Shown here: positions 1 to 6,320 of the stretch, in pieces
Layout: each line of letters starts with the position of its first letter
How positions within the stretch are numbered: position 1 is the first letter of the stretch
Source: an uncultured Clostridia bacterium
Lineage (GTDB): Bacteria > Bacillota > Clostridia > UBA1381
DNA length: 6,770 bases
Assembly: GCA_910578235.1 (NCBI GenBank)
Contig: CAJTPP010000043.1
Coordinates: 1 to 6,770 of the forward strand
Direction of reading: 5' to 3'
Made by a program: the position numbers and the translations under genes
Notes under the pieces: generated by a model
The model's input: only the letters and a program-made list of their open reading frames with translations
What the model was told of the DNA's origin: nothing
The model's database searches: none

Positions 1-2547
1 GCCGACATAATTACCGCCTGTACTCTCAACACTGCCGTAATTCTCACAATTATAAATTATTCCTATTTCGGAAAGTCCCGCAATACCTCCCGCGCAGTCT
101 TTTTTACCGCTCACTTCGCCCTCATTTACGCATGCCTGTAAAACCGCCTTCGTTATATATGTAAAATTAAACGTATCAGGTTTCTCTATATCGTCCTCGG
201 GGTCTTTTGAATACTCAACCGCCATAGCCCCCGCAATACCGCCTATATTCCTATCCGCTTCAATCTTTCCCGCATTACGGCACCGGGCTATTTTACCTTG
301 CTTCGTATTCTCTATATCCTCATCGGAAACGTCAAGAAATCTCTCTGACAGACTCTTTGTACTATCTTTTAATTCATCGACACCGTCTGCCATTAAATTC
401 ATAACAACATTAAACTGACTGCTTATTTTGTTTAAATTATCCGTCATACTGTTTCTTTCCACGGAAACTGTATTTTTCATTCCGCTGAGTTCATTTGATA
501 TATCCGACAGAGACGCGAACAAATTCCCACTCGCATCATGAAAAGCATCGCTTGTCTTTACAAACTCCATAGTTTTTTCATCAGACAAATCCGAGAGAAT
601 TTGTTTCATATCTGTAACAGCGGCTTTTATATCGTCCGCAGCGTCAGACACAGCGGTAACAGCCTCTGACATCTCGTCCTTCGCGTCATTAAAACGGCCG
701 CTCATATCCTGAGCATAATCATCCAGCTTTGTCAGCATATCACTTACAGCGTTCCCCAAGCCCGTAATTCCTGAAGTCACATAAAACATCGCGCTTTCAA
801 GATAATCAAGAGAATATCCTATATTATCAGTCATAGAGCGAAATTCCGAAAAGTCAACAGATGTGTTTTGTATAATAGTATCAATACTTTTAACTACCGC
901 CTGCATTGCGGATATACTTTTTAAGATGTTTTCTCTTATTGACGCAATATTTTTCAGTATCTCCTGCGCGTTATCTGCTATATTCTGAATATTGCCGTCC
1001 TTTAATACTGTCTCTATTTTTTCAAGCGAGCTTTTGATTTCCGTTTTAGCGCTTATCATATCTTTAACCGCTGATGATAATGCTGACAGAGCGCTTTTTA
1101 TCTGTGCCGTATTATTCGCTCTGACAGCCTGACTCAAAGCGTCTGACGCTCTCCTCAGTTTTGCCGCCGCGCTGTTGAAACTGTTCTCCGCCTTTGAAAT
1201 ATTATCCAACGCGGGCTTTATTCTGTCTATTTCCTCACTTATTTCAGGGGCGTAAAGCTCAACGCTATCCAACGCAGACACAAATGTGTCCAGCGCTTTT
1301 GACAAGTCCTCACTTCCCTGCTCGGCATTATCAAAAACAGGTATCAGTTTATCAATAGTATCAGATAAAATAGCAGTCTGAACATTTATCTCATCTAAAT
1401 TATCATCAATAAAATCCGTCCCCTCATCAAGCATGATCCGCGCATTATCCCGGGCGGTCTTTACAAATCCGGAAACCCTGTCAAAATGACGCTCCGTATC
1501 ATCTCCAAATCCTTCTGTATCCGATATAAAATCACTCACCATTTCATGGAGAATATCAAGCTCCTGACGTATATCCTCCATTTTCCCTTCCGGAGCGTCC
1601 AGTATCATATATGGTTCCACCTGTCCCGCGATACCGCCGACATCCTTTCTGCCCTGTACAAATCCGCTGTTTTCACAGCTCAGCATATATCCTGACTGTC
1701 TGCCCGCAATACCGCCTACATTATAGCCTATATGCTTGTAACCCACGCTTGCCCTATTCTCACAGCCCTGCACGACACCGGAGGTATAGCCGGCAATGCC
1801 TCCGGTATCGCTGTGTCCCAGAATGTTTTTCTCCTCATTGTCTCTGCCATCCTCCTTTTCGTTTTTATAATTATCAACTAACGCTCCCGCGTCAGTATCA
1901 ATATCGGATATATCCCTTTTCTTTTCCTCGTACATTGTATTTACTTCGGCATTGTTTACAGAGCTTAAAATCAGTCCCGCATTTTCACCCGCAATACCGC
2001 CCGTAAAGCTTTCACCGCTTACATTTCCGTAAGAATAGCAGGAAATAATCTGACCGCTGTATGTATTTCTTCCGGCTATACCTCCTATACTTTTCTCTCC
2101 TTTTACACTCCCGTCAAAACTGCACCGTTCTATGATACCCGAATTTTCACCTGCTATTCCCCCCGCCACACTCTTTGAGCCTCCGGGTATAATCTGCGCC
2201 TCTACCTTTAAATCAGTAATCTTGCCGCTCTTTTGTATATAACGAAATATTCCCATATCAGAGCCGTCAGCCGTCAGCTTTACTCCTGACAGCTTATAAC
2301 CGTTCCCGTTAAATATACCGCCGAAAGTAGGAACCGGAGTAAAATCTTTATTTCCCATATCAATATCGGCTGTTAACAATATTGTTTTCTTCTGAGACCA
2401 TGTATCAAGCGTACAATTTTTAGAAAATCTGATAAAATCTTCCGCATTAGAAATTGTTACGGTATCACCGTCAGAAAATACAGGCGCAGTCAGATACATT
2501 AATATTGACAGAATGAGAATACCCGCGCAGATTTTATGCTTTCTCAT
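1..2547 (-). CDS. Large secreted GLUG-repeat protein with an inserted long coiled coil (3' end outside the window)
   Basis: The frame is open from ATG at 2547 to the window edge, giving 849 residues with no stop, so the C-terminus is missing. Residues 1-25 form a signal peptide (MRKHK, hydrophobic core, likely cut after VFS). Residues 28-120 look like the first strands of a beta-solenoid (TADIDMG, FNGNGYKLSG). GGIAG beads of the GLUG type start at residues 129, 155, 183, 249, 278, 304, 769 and 820. Residues 320-745 are Ala/Ser/Asp/Leu-rich, free of Cys, proline-free after about 445, and read as long amphipathic helices. Mature cysteines are confined to the beta parts. GLUG repeats are known from extracellular and surface proteins of Firmicutes; the exact function is unknown. 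The gene overlaps the upstream exporter gene by 14 bp, so the two are almost certainly co-translated. I infer an extracellular partner of that exporter; an adhesin or wall-associated structural protein is the alternative. Confidence 0.88.
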   Translation of the reverse strand, partial: MRKHKICAGILILSILMYLTAPVFSDGDTVTISNAEDFIRFSKNCTLDTWSQKKTILLTADIDMGNKDFTPVPTFGGIFNGNGYKLSGVKLTADGSDMGIFRYIQKSGKITDLKVEAQIIPGGSKSVAGGIAGENSGIIERCSFDGSVKGEKSIGGIAGRNTYSGQIISCYSYGNVSGESFTGGIAGENAGLILSSVNNAEVNTMYEEKKRDISDIDTDAGALVDNYKNEKEDGRDNEEKNILGHSDTGGIAGYTSGVVQGCENRASVGYKHIGYNVGGIAGRQSGYMLSCENSGFVQGRKDVGGIAGQVEPYMILDAPEGKMEDIRQELDILHEMVSDFISDTEGFGDDTERHFDRVSGFVKTARDNARIMLDEGTDFIDDNLDEINVQTAILSDTIDKLIPVFDNAEQGSEDLSKALDTFVSALDSVELYAPEISEEIDRIKPALDNISKAENSFNSAAAKLRRASDALSQAVRANNTAQIKSALSALSSAVKDMISAKTEIKSSLEKIETVLKDGNIQNIADNAQEILKNIASIRENILKSISAMQAVVKSIDTIIQNTSVDFSEFRSMTDNIGYSLDYLESAMFYVTSGITGLGNAVSDMLTKLDDYAQDMSGRFNDAKDEMSEAVTAVSDAADDIKAAVTDMKQILSDLSDEKTMEFVKTSDAFHDASGNLFASLSDISNELSGMKNTVSVERNSMTDNLNKISSQFNVVMNLMADGVDELKDSTKSLSERFLDVSDEDIENTKQGKIARCRNAGKIEADRNIGGIAGAMAVEYSKDPEDDIEKPDTFNFTYITKAVLQACVNEGEVSGKKDCAGGIAGLSEIGIIYNCENYGSVESTGGNYVG
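76..243 (-). repeat. GLUG bead array 2 (resumes after the coiled coil)
   Basis: GGIAG motifs recur at residues 769 and 820, preceded by a strand with Cys756 (IARCRNAGKI) and followed by strands with Cys806 and Cys834 (YNCENYGSV). An insertion of roughly 25 residues lies after the GGIAG at 769. The array is still running when the gene leaves the window, so the number of remaining beads is unknown. Confidence 0.8.
313..1590 (-). other. Predicted long helical/coiled-coil region inside the secreted GLUG protein
   Basis: This encodes residues about 320-745. The composition is rich in Ala, Ser, Asp, Glu, Lys, Leu and Ile with hydrophobic residues every 3-4 positions (for example AVTAVSDAADDIKAAVTDM), no cysteine, and prolines only near residues 403, 434 and 445. 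A Gly-containing stretch near residues 589-605 (SGITGLGNAV) may be a turn. The pattern resembles the helical stalk regions of chemoreceptors and YhgE/Pip-type proteins, but I see no specific family signature. Boundaries are estimated by eye. Confidence 0.7.
1624..2163 (-). repeat. GLUG bead array 1 (six GGIAG motifs)
   Basis: The segment encodes residues 129-308 of the secreted protein, with GGIAG at 129, 155, 183, 249, 278 and 304. Most units continue as xxSGxxxxC and then a short Gly-containing strand. The third unit has Ser in place of Cys (LILSSVNN) and carries a charged insertion at about residues 204-246. The units diverge at the DNA level, so these are protein repeats rather than recent tandem duplications. 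Confidence 0.85.
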
Positions 2548-4834
2548 CACGATGCCCCCCTATTCTGATATAATCATTTATATTAAACGATGTCTTTTCT
2601 ATAATGTAGTCTCCCAGCACCAGAAGCTGCGGCAATATCCCCATAACAAGCACAATAGAAATGATCGTGCCGCGGCCGAGACAAATTCCTATAGATGAAA
2701 TTGCCGGCTCAGACGACAGAAACCCTATTGCTATTCCCGCGAACGCAAGTATGGTACCTGAAGTGAAAATAGTCGGAAAAGCTAAATCCAAAGATTTTTT
2801 AACAGCCTCAAACTTATTCATTTCCCGCCTGAATTCAGTATATCTATTGGTGATTACTATAGCGTAATCTATATTCGCGCCCATCTGAATTGAGCTTACA
2901 ACAAGATAACTCAGGAAAAACAGCGGTTTATTCTGAATGGTAGGAAACGAGAAATTCAGCCATATACTTCCCTGAATAACTAAAATCAGTATAATAGGTA
3001 TTCCCGCGGATTGAAATGTAAAGAACAAAACAATCAGCACAAACAAAATCGAAAGAATACTTATCATAAGATTATCCTTGCCGAATGTTGCGGACAGATC
3101 AAAATCACTTGTAGAATTGCCCACAAGCATAACATCATCTCCGTAATACTTCTGAGCGCATTCACGCACCGTGTCCAAAAACGCAAAAGTTTCCTCACTT
3201 TCCTCCGGTATATTCAAATTCATTACAAGACGAGTATGCGCATCGCTCCGAAGCTGATCCCTTCCGTCTATAAGCATATCATTCAACTCGTCAAGCTTTT
3301 CCTGAGCGTCGTCGTCAAGAGCGACATACCCTTCGTCCACCGCGTCATATACAAAATCAAACATATCTATCAGCGCGATTTTATAATCCTCTATTCCTCC
3401 GATAATTCTTCCATAGCTTTCATCCTCCGCGGCATAAGCCGAATATATCAGCCGAACCATTTCAATATCAATATCCGTAAGCTCGGAAAATTCACGCGGC
3501 GTAAGCCTGTCACCTATAGAATATCCGTCAATAGCTTCTACCGCCGCCAGTCCCGTAACGCTGTCAACCTCCCGGTACTGCTCCAATTCCGACAAAAGCG
3601 ACTGTTCCTTTTCATAATCTCCCGACGGTACCAGTACCGCCAGCACATTGGACGTGCTGAACGTATCCCTTATCATTTCTCTCGCAATCTGCGCCTCATT
3701 TTTTGATATTGTCGAAAGATTGGTCTGACTGTAGGCATAAGGACAATGATTTGACAGAAAAAACGCTCCGGCCACAAAGGCCGCAAAAATACATGGCGTA
3801 ATAAATCGCACCCTTATAACCGCATTGCTCCACGCCGTAATTTTCGGAACAAAATTCTTATGATGCGTTTTATCTATAAGACTCGAAAATGACATCAAAA
3901 GTCCCGGCATAAGCGTGAATACTGTTATAATGCTTATAATAATCGCCTTTATAAGCACAATACTCATATCAAAGCCTATCTGAAATTTCATAAAGCTCAT
4001 TGCAGCCAGTCCCGAAAGCGTGGTTAGACAGCTTCCCGATATCTCTGGAATAGCCTTGCACAAAGCTGTAATAACCGCTTCCCTGGCGTTTTTATCTTCT
4101 CTTTCCTCTGTGTATCTGTGACAAAGAATAATAGCATAGTCAATCGCGAGCGCAAGCTGCAAAACTACCGCGATGGAATTAGAAATAAAAGATATTGTTT
4201 CGAACATGTAATTTGTGCCTTTATTCAGTATTGCCGCCATACCGAAAGTTAAAATCTGCACAGGCACCTCCATATATGTACGTGACGTAAAAAGCAGCAC
4301 CGACAAAATTATCACGCACGCGATAATCATGACAAGGTTCATTTCTTTTTCGGTTGTCTCAGCGCTTGTATTGCCAAGCGTTGCTGAAACATACACATCG
4401 TAATCCTTTGTTTTATCCTCTATTTCCCTTAGCGCGCTCTCACATATCTCATCGTCAGACTCACCGTCAAATGTTATAGAAAACAGCGCTGACGCGTTTG
4501 TATAATGACTTGTTGTATCGTCAAAGGCAATCTCTTTGACGCCCTCAATCTCCTCAAGCTCTCCGCAGAGACTTTCAGCGTCCGCAAACGCTATGTTGTC
4601 TATCATAATATCCGCCGTAGCATAGGTTATAAACTCATCCTCCATAAGAGTAAGTCCCTGGCGTGTCTCAGTTTCCTCCGACAGATAGTCGGTTATATTG
4701 TTGTTTACAGATACCCATTTTGATGAAAATATACTGAATACGGCAAGAAGAATATATATAAGATAAATGCCCTTACGTTTATCAACAATAAACGCGGCGA
4801 CTTTTTCCAGCATTGCCGGCTTATTTTCACTCAT
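2534..4834 (-). CDS. MMPL/RND-superfamily exporter (12 TM segments)
   Basis: A 766-residue integral membrane protein of the MMPL (HAE3-like) branch of RND transporters, which use proton influx to move hydrophobic or amphiphilic molecules out of the membrane. The layout is a duplicated 1+5 TM fold: TM1 about 22-38, outer domain 39-165, TM2-6 about 166-317, TM7 about 344-361, outer domain 362-586, TM8-12 about 588-743. Both halves carry the conserved Asp-Tyr pair in TM4 and TM10 (AIDYAIILCHRYTE, D232/Y233; NIDYAIVITNRYTE, D656/Y657), matching the DY proton-relay pairs of mycobacterial MmpL3, so the pump looks active. I chose ATG 4834 because GGGAGGG sits 5 nt upstream; a TTG one codon earlier is too close to it. 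The length fits Firmicute YdfJ-like members. The second outer domain has a short helical part (about 508-535). The substrate is unknown. First gene of the operon, divergent from tetR. Confidence 0.93.
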   Translation of the reverse strand: MSENKPAMLEKVAAFIVDKRKGIYLIYILLAVFSIFSSKWVSVNNNITDYLSEETETRQGLTLMEDEFITYATADIMIDNIAFADAESLCGELEEIEGVKEIAFDDTTSHYTNASALFSITFDGESDDEICESALREIEDKTKDYDVYVSATLGNTSAETTEKEMNLVMIIACVIILSVLLFTSRTYMEVPVQILTFGMAAILNKGTNYMFETISFISNSIAVVLQLALAIDYAIILCHRYTEEREDKNAREAVITALCKAIPEISGSCLTTLSGLAAMSFMKFQIGFDMSIVLIKAIIISIITVFTLMPGLLMSFSSLIDKTHHKNFVPKITAWSNAVIRVRFITPCIFAAFVAGAFFLSNHCPYAYSQTNLSTISKNEAQIAREMIRDTFSTSNVLAVLVPSGDYEKEQSLLSELEQYREVDSVTGLAAVEAIDGYSIGDRLTPREFSELTDIDIEMVRLIYSAYAAEDESYGRIIGGIEDYKIALIDMFDFVYDAVDEGYVALDDDAQEKLDELNDMLIDGRDQLRSDAHTRLVMNLNIPEESEETFAFLDTVRECAQKYYGDDVMLVGNSTSDFDLSATFGKDNLMISILSILFVLIVLFFTFQSAGIPIILILVIQGSIWLNFSFPTIQNKPLFFLSYLVVSSIQMGANIDYAIVITNRYTEFRREMNKFEAVKKSLDLAFPTIFTSGTILAFAGIAIGFLSSEPAISSIGICLGRGTIISIVLVMGILPQLLVLGDYIIEKTSFNINDYIRIGGHRDEKA
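2555..2561 (-). promoter_or_regulatory. Ribosome binding site of the GLUG gene, inside the exporter gene
   Basis: On the minus strand AGGGGGG lies 7 nt before ATG at 2547. It is embedded in the last codons of the exporter gene (the Gly-Gly near its C-terminus). It decides the start of the downstream gene and, with the 14-bp overlap, points to translational coupling. Confidence 0.75.
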
Positions 4835-4839
4835 CAAAT

Positions 4840-4846
4840 CCCTCCC
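4840..4846 (-). promoter_or_regulatory. Ribosome binding site of the exporter gene
   Basis: GGGAGGG on the minus strand, 5 nt before ATG 4834. The spacing favours this ATG over the TTG at 4837, which would leave only 2 nt. Confidence 0.8.
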
Positions 4847-4856
4847 GAATTAATTA

Positions 4857-4885
4857 TTGACAATTGTTGATTAAGCGATTATAAT
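4857..4885 (+). promoter_or_regulatory. Consensus sigma-A promoter of the tetR gene
   Basis: -35 TTGACA (4857-4862), a 17-nt spacer, and -10 TATAAT (4880-4885), a perfect match to the consensus at perfect spacing. Transcription would start near 4892, giving a leader of about 97 nt. This -10 lies 2 bp from the -10 of the opposing exporter promoter, so the two polymerases compete for the same DNA. Such a strong promoter for a repressor gene implies autorepression. Confidence 0.7.
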
Positions 4886-4951
4886 ACATTATATATACTA
4901 TAGTCTGATAATACAATATGCAAACTTCCGTATTTTGACTATTAATCAACA
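4865..4951. repeat. 10-bp inverted repeat flanking both divergent promoters (candidate TetR sites)
   Basis: TGTTGATTAA at 4865-4874 and its exact reverse complement TTAATCAACA at 4942-4951, separated by 67 bp. The left arm lies in the spacer of the tetR promoter; the right arm lies upstream of the exporter -35. Two further quasi-palindromes are associated with the arms: ACAATTGT at 4860-4867 and TTGACTATTAATCAA at 4935-4949 (6 of 7 pairs). ACTATAGT at 4897-4904 sits between the two arms. Which of these binds the repressor cannot be decided by eye. Confidence 0.45.
4888..4916 (-). promoter_or_regulatory. Sigma-A-type promoter of the exporter operon
   Basis: On the minus strand, -35 TTGTAT (4916-4911), a 17-nt spacer, and -10 TATAAT (4893-4888). 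Transcription would start near 4881, leaving a leader of about 47 nt before ATG 4834. An alternative pair, TTGCAT (4923-4918) and TAGTAT with a 17-nt spacer, overlaps it, so the exact start is not certain. Confidence 0.55.
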
Positions 4952-4975
4952 CTTATACTTAAAACTGTTAATTTT

Positions 4976-4981
4976 AGGAGG
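4976..4981 (+). promoter_or_regulatory. Ribosome binding site of the tetR gene
   Basis: AGGAGG, 7 nt before ATG 4989. It fixes this start rather than the in-frame TTG at 4935, which has no ribosome binding site and would add 18 residues with no counterpart in TetR proteins. Confidence 0.85.
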
Positions 4982-4988
4982 AAAAATT

Positions 4989-5579
4989 ATGGCACTATCT
5001 GAGGACAGACGGATAAGAAAAACAAAAAAGGCCATGACAAACGCATTGGCCTCGCTGCTTCTGGAAAAACCGCTCAAAAACATAAGCGTCAGAGAAATTG
5101 CCGAGCTTGCCGACATAAACCGAGGAACCTTTTATCTGCACTACCGGGATGTATATGATATGGTGGAGCAGCTTCAAAATGAAATTTTTGAAAAATTCAA
5201 TGATATAGTAGACAGTCATCATATAACAGGCACTTTCAGGCCAAAGCACGGAACAGACGAGCTTTTCCCCATGCTTGTGGAACTTTTCAATCTGCTCTCC
5301 GAAAACGCGGGACTCGCAAAAGTACTTATCGGAAAGAACGGTGACGCCGCCTTTGTAGACAAGCTGAAACAAATTATCCGTGAAAAATGCTTCGCTGACA
5401 TCCAGAAAATATTTAATATTACAGATAACACTGAATTTAACTATTTCTATCATTATATTGTCTCAGGCTGTATAGGTATTTGCAGCTCGTGGCTTATAAC
5501 GGGCATGAAAGAAACGCCGCCCGAAATGGCGGCGCTTACAGAAAAGCTGATATTAAACGGAGTAAAAATACTGAACTGA
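4989..5579 (+). CDS. TetR/AcrR-family transcriptional repressor
   Basis: A 196-residue DNA-binding regulator of usual TetR length. The N-terminal helix-turn-helix is clear: an opening helix with RRIRKTKKAM, helix 2 with SVREIAELADI (33-43), and a recognition helix with NRGTFYLHY (44-52). The C-terminal half is helical and ends in a motif common in clostridial TetR proteins (SGCIGICSSWL, then TPPEM, residues 159-180), resembling the TetR_C_8 type. It would act in the cytoplasm as a dimer. It is divergent from the exporter operon with overlapping promoters, so it most likely controls that operon and itself, released by a ligand that may be the pump substrate; the target is inferred from position only. 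Start chosen from the AGGAGG 7 nt upstream. The gene converges on the cyclophilin gene, whose stop lies 23 bp away, with no clear terminator between. Confidence 0.92.
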   Translation: MALSEDRRIRKTKKAMTNALASLLLEKPLKNISVREIAELADINRGTFYLHYRDVYDMVEQLQNEIFEKFNDIVDSHHITGTFRPKHGTDELFPMLVELFNLLSENAGLAKVLIGKNGDAAFVDKLKQIIREKCFADIQKIFNITDNTEFNYFYHYIVSGCIGICSSWLITGMKETPPEMAALTEKLILNGVKILN

Positions 5580-5602
5580 CATTTCAGTCACAACATTCTC
5601 TC

Positions 5603-6307
5603 CTATTTGATAACGACAGTTTTTATAATCTGACTTTCTACAGGAACATCCTCCATACCCGTTTCCTCAATGGTTTTTGTTTCGGTTTCCGCAATGGAGT
5701 CAACATACTCCATACCGCCCGTCACCTTGCCGAAAGCCGCGTATTGTCCGTTCAGCGATGGACTGTCCTTATGCATTATAAAGAACTGGCTTGAAGCAGT
5801 ATCATTACTGGCCATTGTTCTTGCCATTGAAATTACACCCCTTTTGTGCGGGATAAGATTAAAATATCCGTTTACAATAAACTCTCCTCTGATATTGTTT
5901 GCCTTTTTCTGCTGCATATCCGTGTCAAAACCGCCTCCCTGAATCATAAAGCCACTTATAACACGGTGAAAAATAAGCCCGTCATAAAACTTCTGATTTG
6001 CGAGCTTTACAAAGTTATTCACTGTTATAGGTGCAATATCGGGATATAGCTCCAAAGTCACCGTACCGCCGCTTTCAAGCTGAATTTCGGCGTTTACGAC
6101 ATTGCCCGTACCGTCGGCATAGCCCTTGTAGGCGTCATAATTTTTATCCATTTCCTGCTCATATGTAAGGAATTTACCCGCCAGACCTTTCTCCACCTCT
6201 TTTTTCGGATAGCTTACGCTTACCGTTGATGTCTCCGCCTTCCAGTCCACCTGCGCTCCGAACATTTCAGATATCGCGCGCAGCGGCACCATTGTAAAGT
6301 CATTCAT
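5603..6307 (-). CDS. Cyclophilin-type peptidyl-prolyl isomerase, C-terminal part of a frame-split secreted protein
   Basis: This frame encodes the second half of a copper-amine-oxidase-like domain (MVPLRAISEMFGAQVDW) followed by a full bacterial cyclophilin domain of about 160 residues. Seen are FHRVISGFMIQGG (catalytic Arg plus Phe, Met, Gln), SQFFI (Gln, Phe) and LNGQYAAFG, where Tyr replaces the His of eukaryotic cyclophilins, as is common in bacteria. It should catalyse cis-trans isomerisation of Xaa-Pro bonds. The coding frame joins the upstream signal-peptide ORF after skipping one base at 6315-6320; the joined protein would have 347 residues and be secreted. Read on its own, the best start is ATG 6307, with TGAGG 5 nt before it at the upstream stop codon, which could allow re-initiation of a 234-residue form lacking a signal peptide. 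A GTG at 6382 also opens the frame, but its first 22 residues resemble nothing. Confidence 0.88.
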   Translation of the reverse strand: MNDFTMVPLRAISEMFGAQVDWKAETSTVSVSYPKKEVEKGLAGKFLTYEQEMDKNYDAYKGYADGTGNVVNAEIQLESGGTVTLELYPDIAPITVNNFVKLANQKFYDGLIFHRVISGFMIQGGGFDTDMQQKKANNIRGEFIVNGYFNLIPHKRGVISMARTMASNDTASSQFFIMHKDSPSLNGQYAAFGKVTGGMEYVDSIAETETKTIEETGMEDVPVESQIIKTVVIK

Positions 6308-6314
6308 GATAACC

Positions 6315-6320
6315 TCAAAG
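6315..6320 (-). other. Frame-change site CTT TGA (indel or +1 recoding)
   Basis: On the minus strand GCT CTG CTT TGA GGT ends the upstream ORF. Skipping one base gives CTT GAG GTT ATC ATG and continues straight into the second half of the same domain (..LDALL + EVIMNDF..). CTT TGA followed by a base that restores frame is the arrangement of the prfB (RF2) +1 site. The internal Shine-Dalgarno stimulator of prfB is absent just upstream here (TTGGATGCTCTG), so a plain one-base insertion, natural or artefactual, remains more likely. Confidence 0.7.

Noticed and set aside
1486..2006. Plus-strand open frames opposite the GLUG gene
   Set aside because: They lie antisense to a continuous signal-peptide protein with clear repeats, have no ribosome binding site, and their His/Tyr/Pro-rich translations look like shadow frames.
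2555..2560. C6 tract at the exporter-GLUG junction as a phase-variable slippage site
   Set aside because: Six bases is short for slippage and the tract is explained as the Shine-Dalgarno of the GLUG gene.
3011..3706. 231-codon plus-strand open frame opposite the exporter gene
   Set aside because: It is antisense to the well-supported MMPL gene; the translation is basic, low-quality and without any domain or ribosome binding site.
4935..4959. Second tetR promoter with TTGACT and TATACT closer to the gene
   Set aside because: The spacer is only 13 nt, too short for a sigma-A promoter, and a perfect promoter exists upstream.
4935..4988. Upstream TTG start extending the TetR protein by 18 residues
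   Set aside because: There is no ribosome binding site before it, and AGGAGG sits 7 nt before ATG 4989.
4995..5453. 152-codon minus-strand open frame opposite tetR
   Set aside because: It is the antisense shadow of a clear TetR protein and has no recognisable domain.
5575..5588. ACTGA-catt-TCAGT hairpin between the convergent tetR and cyclophilin genes as a terminator
   Set aside because: The stem is only 5 bp with two G-C pairs, overlaps the tetR stop codon and has no following T run on either strand.
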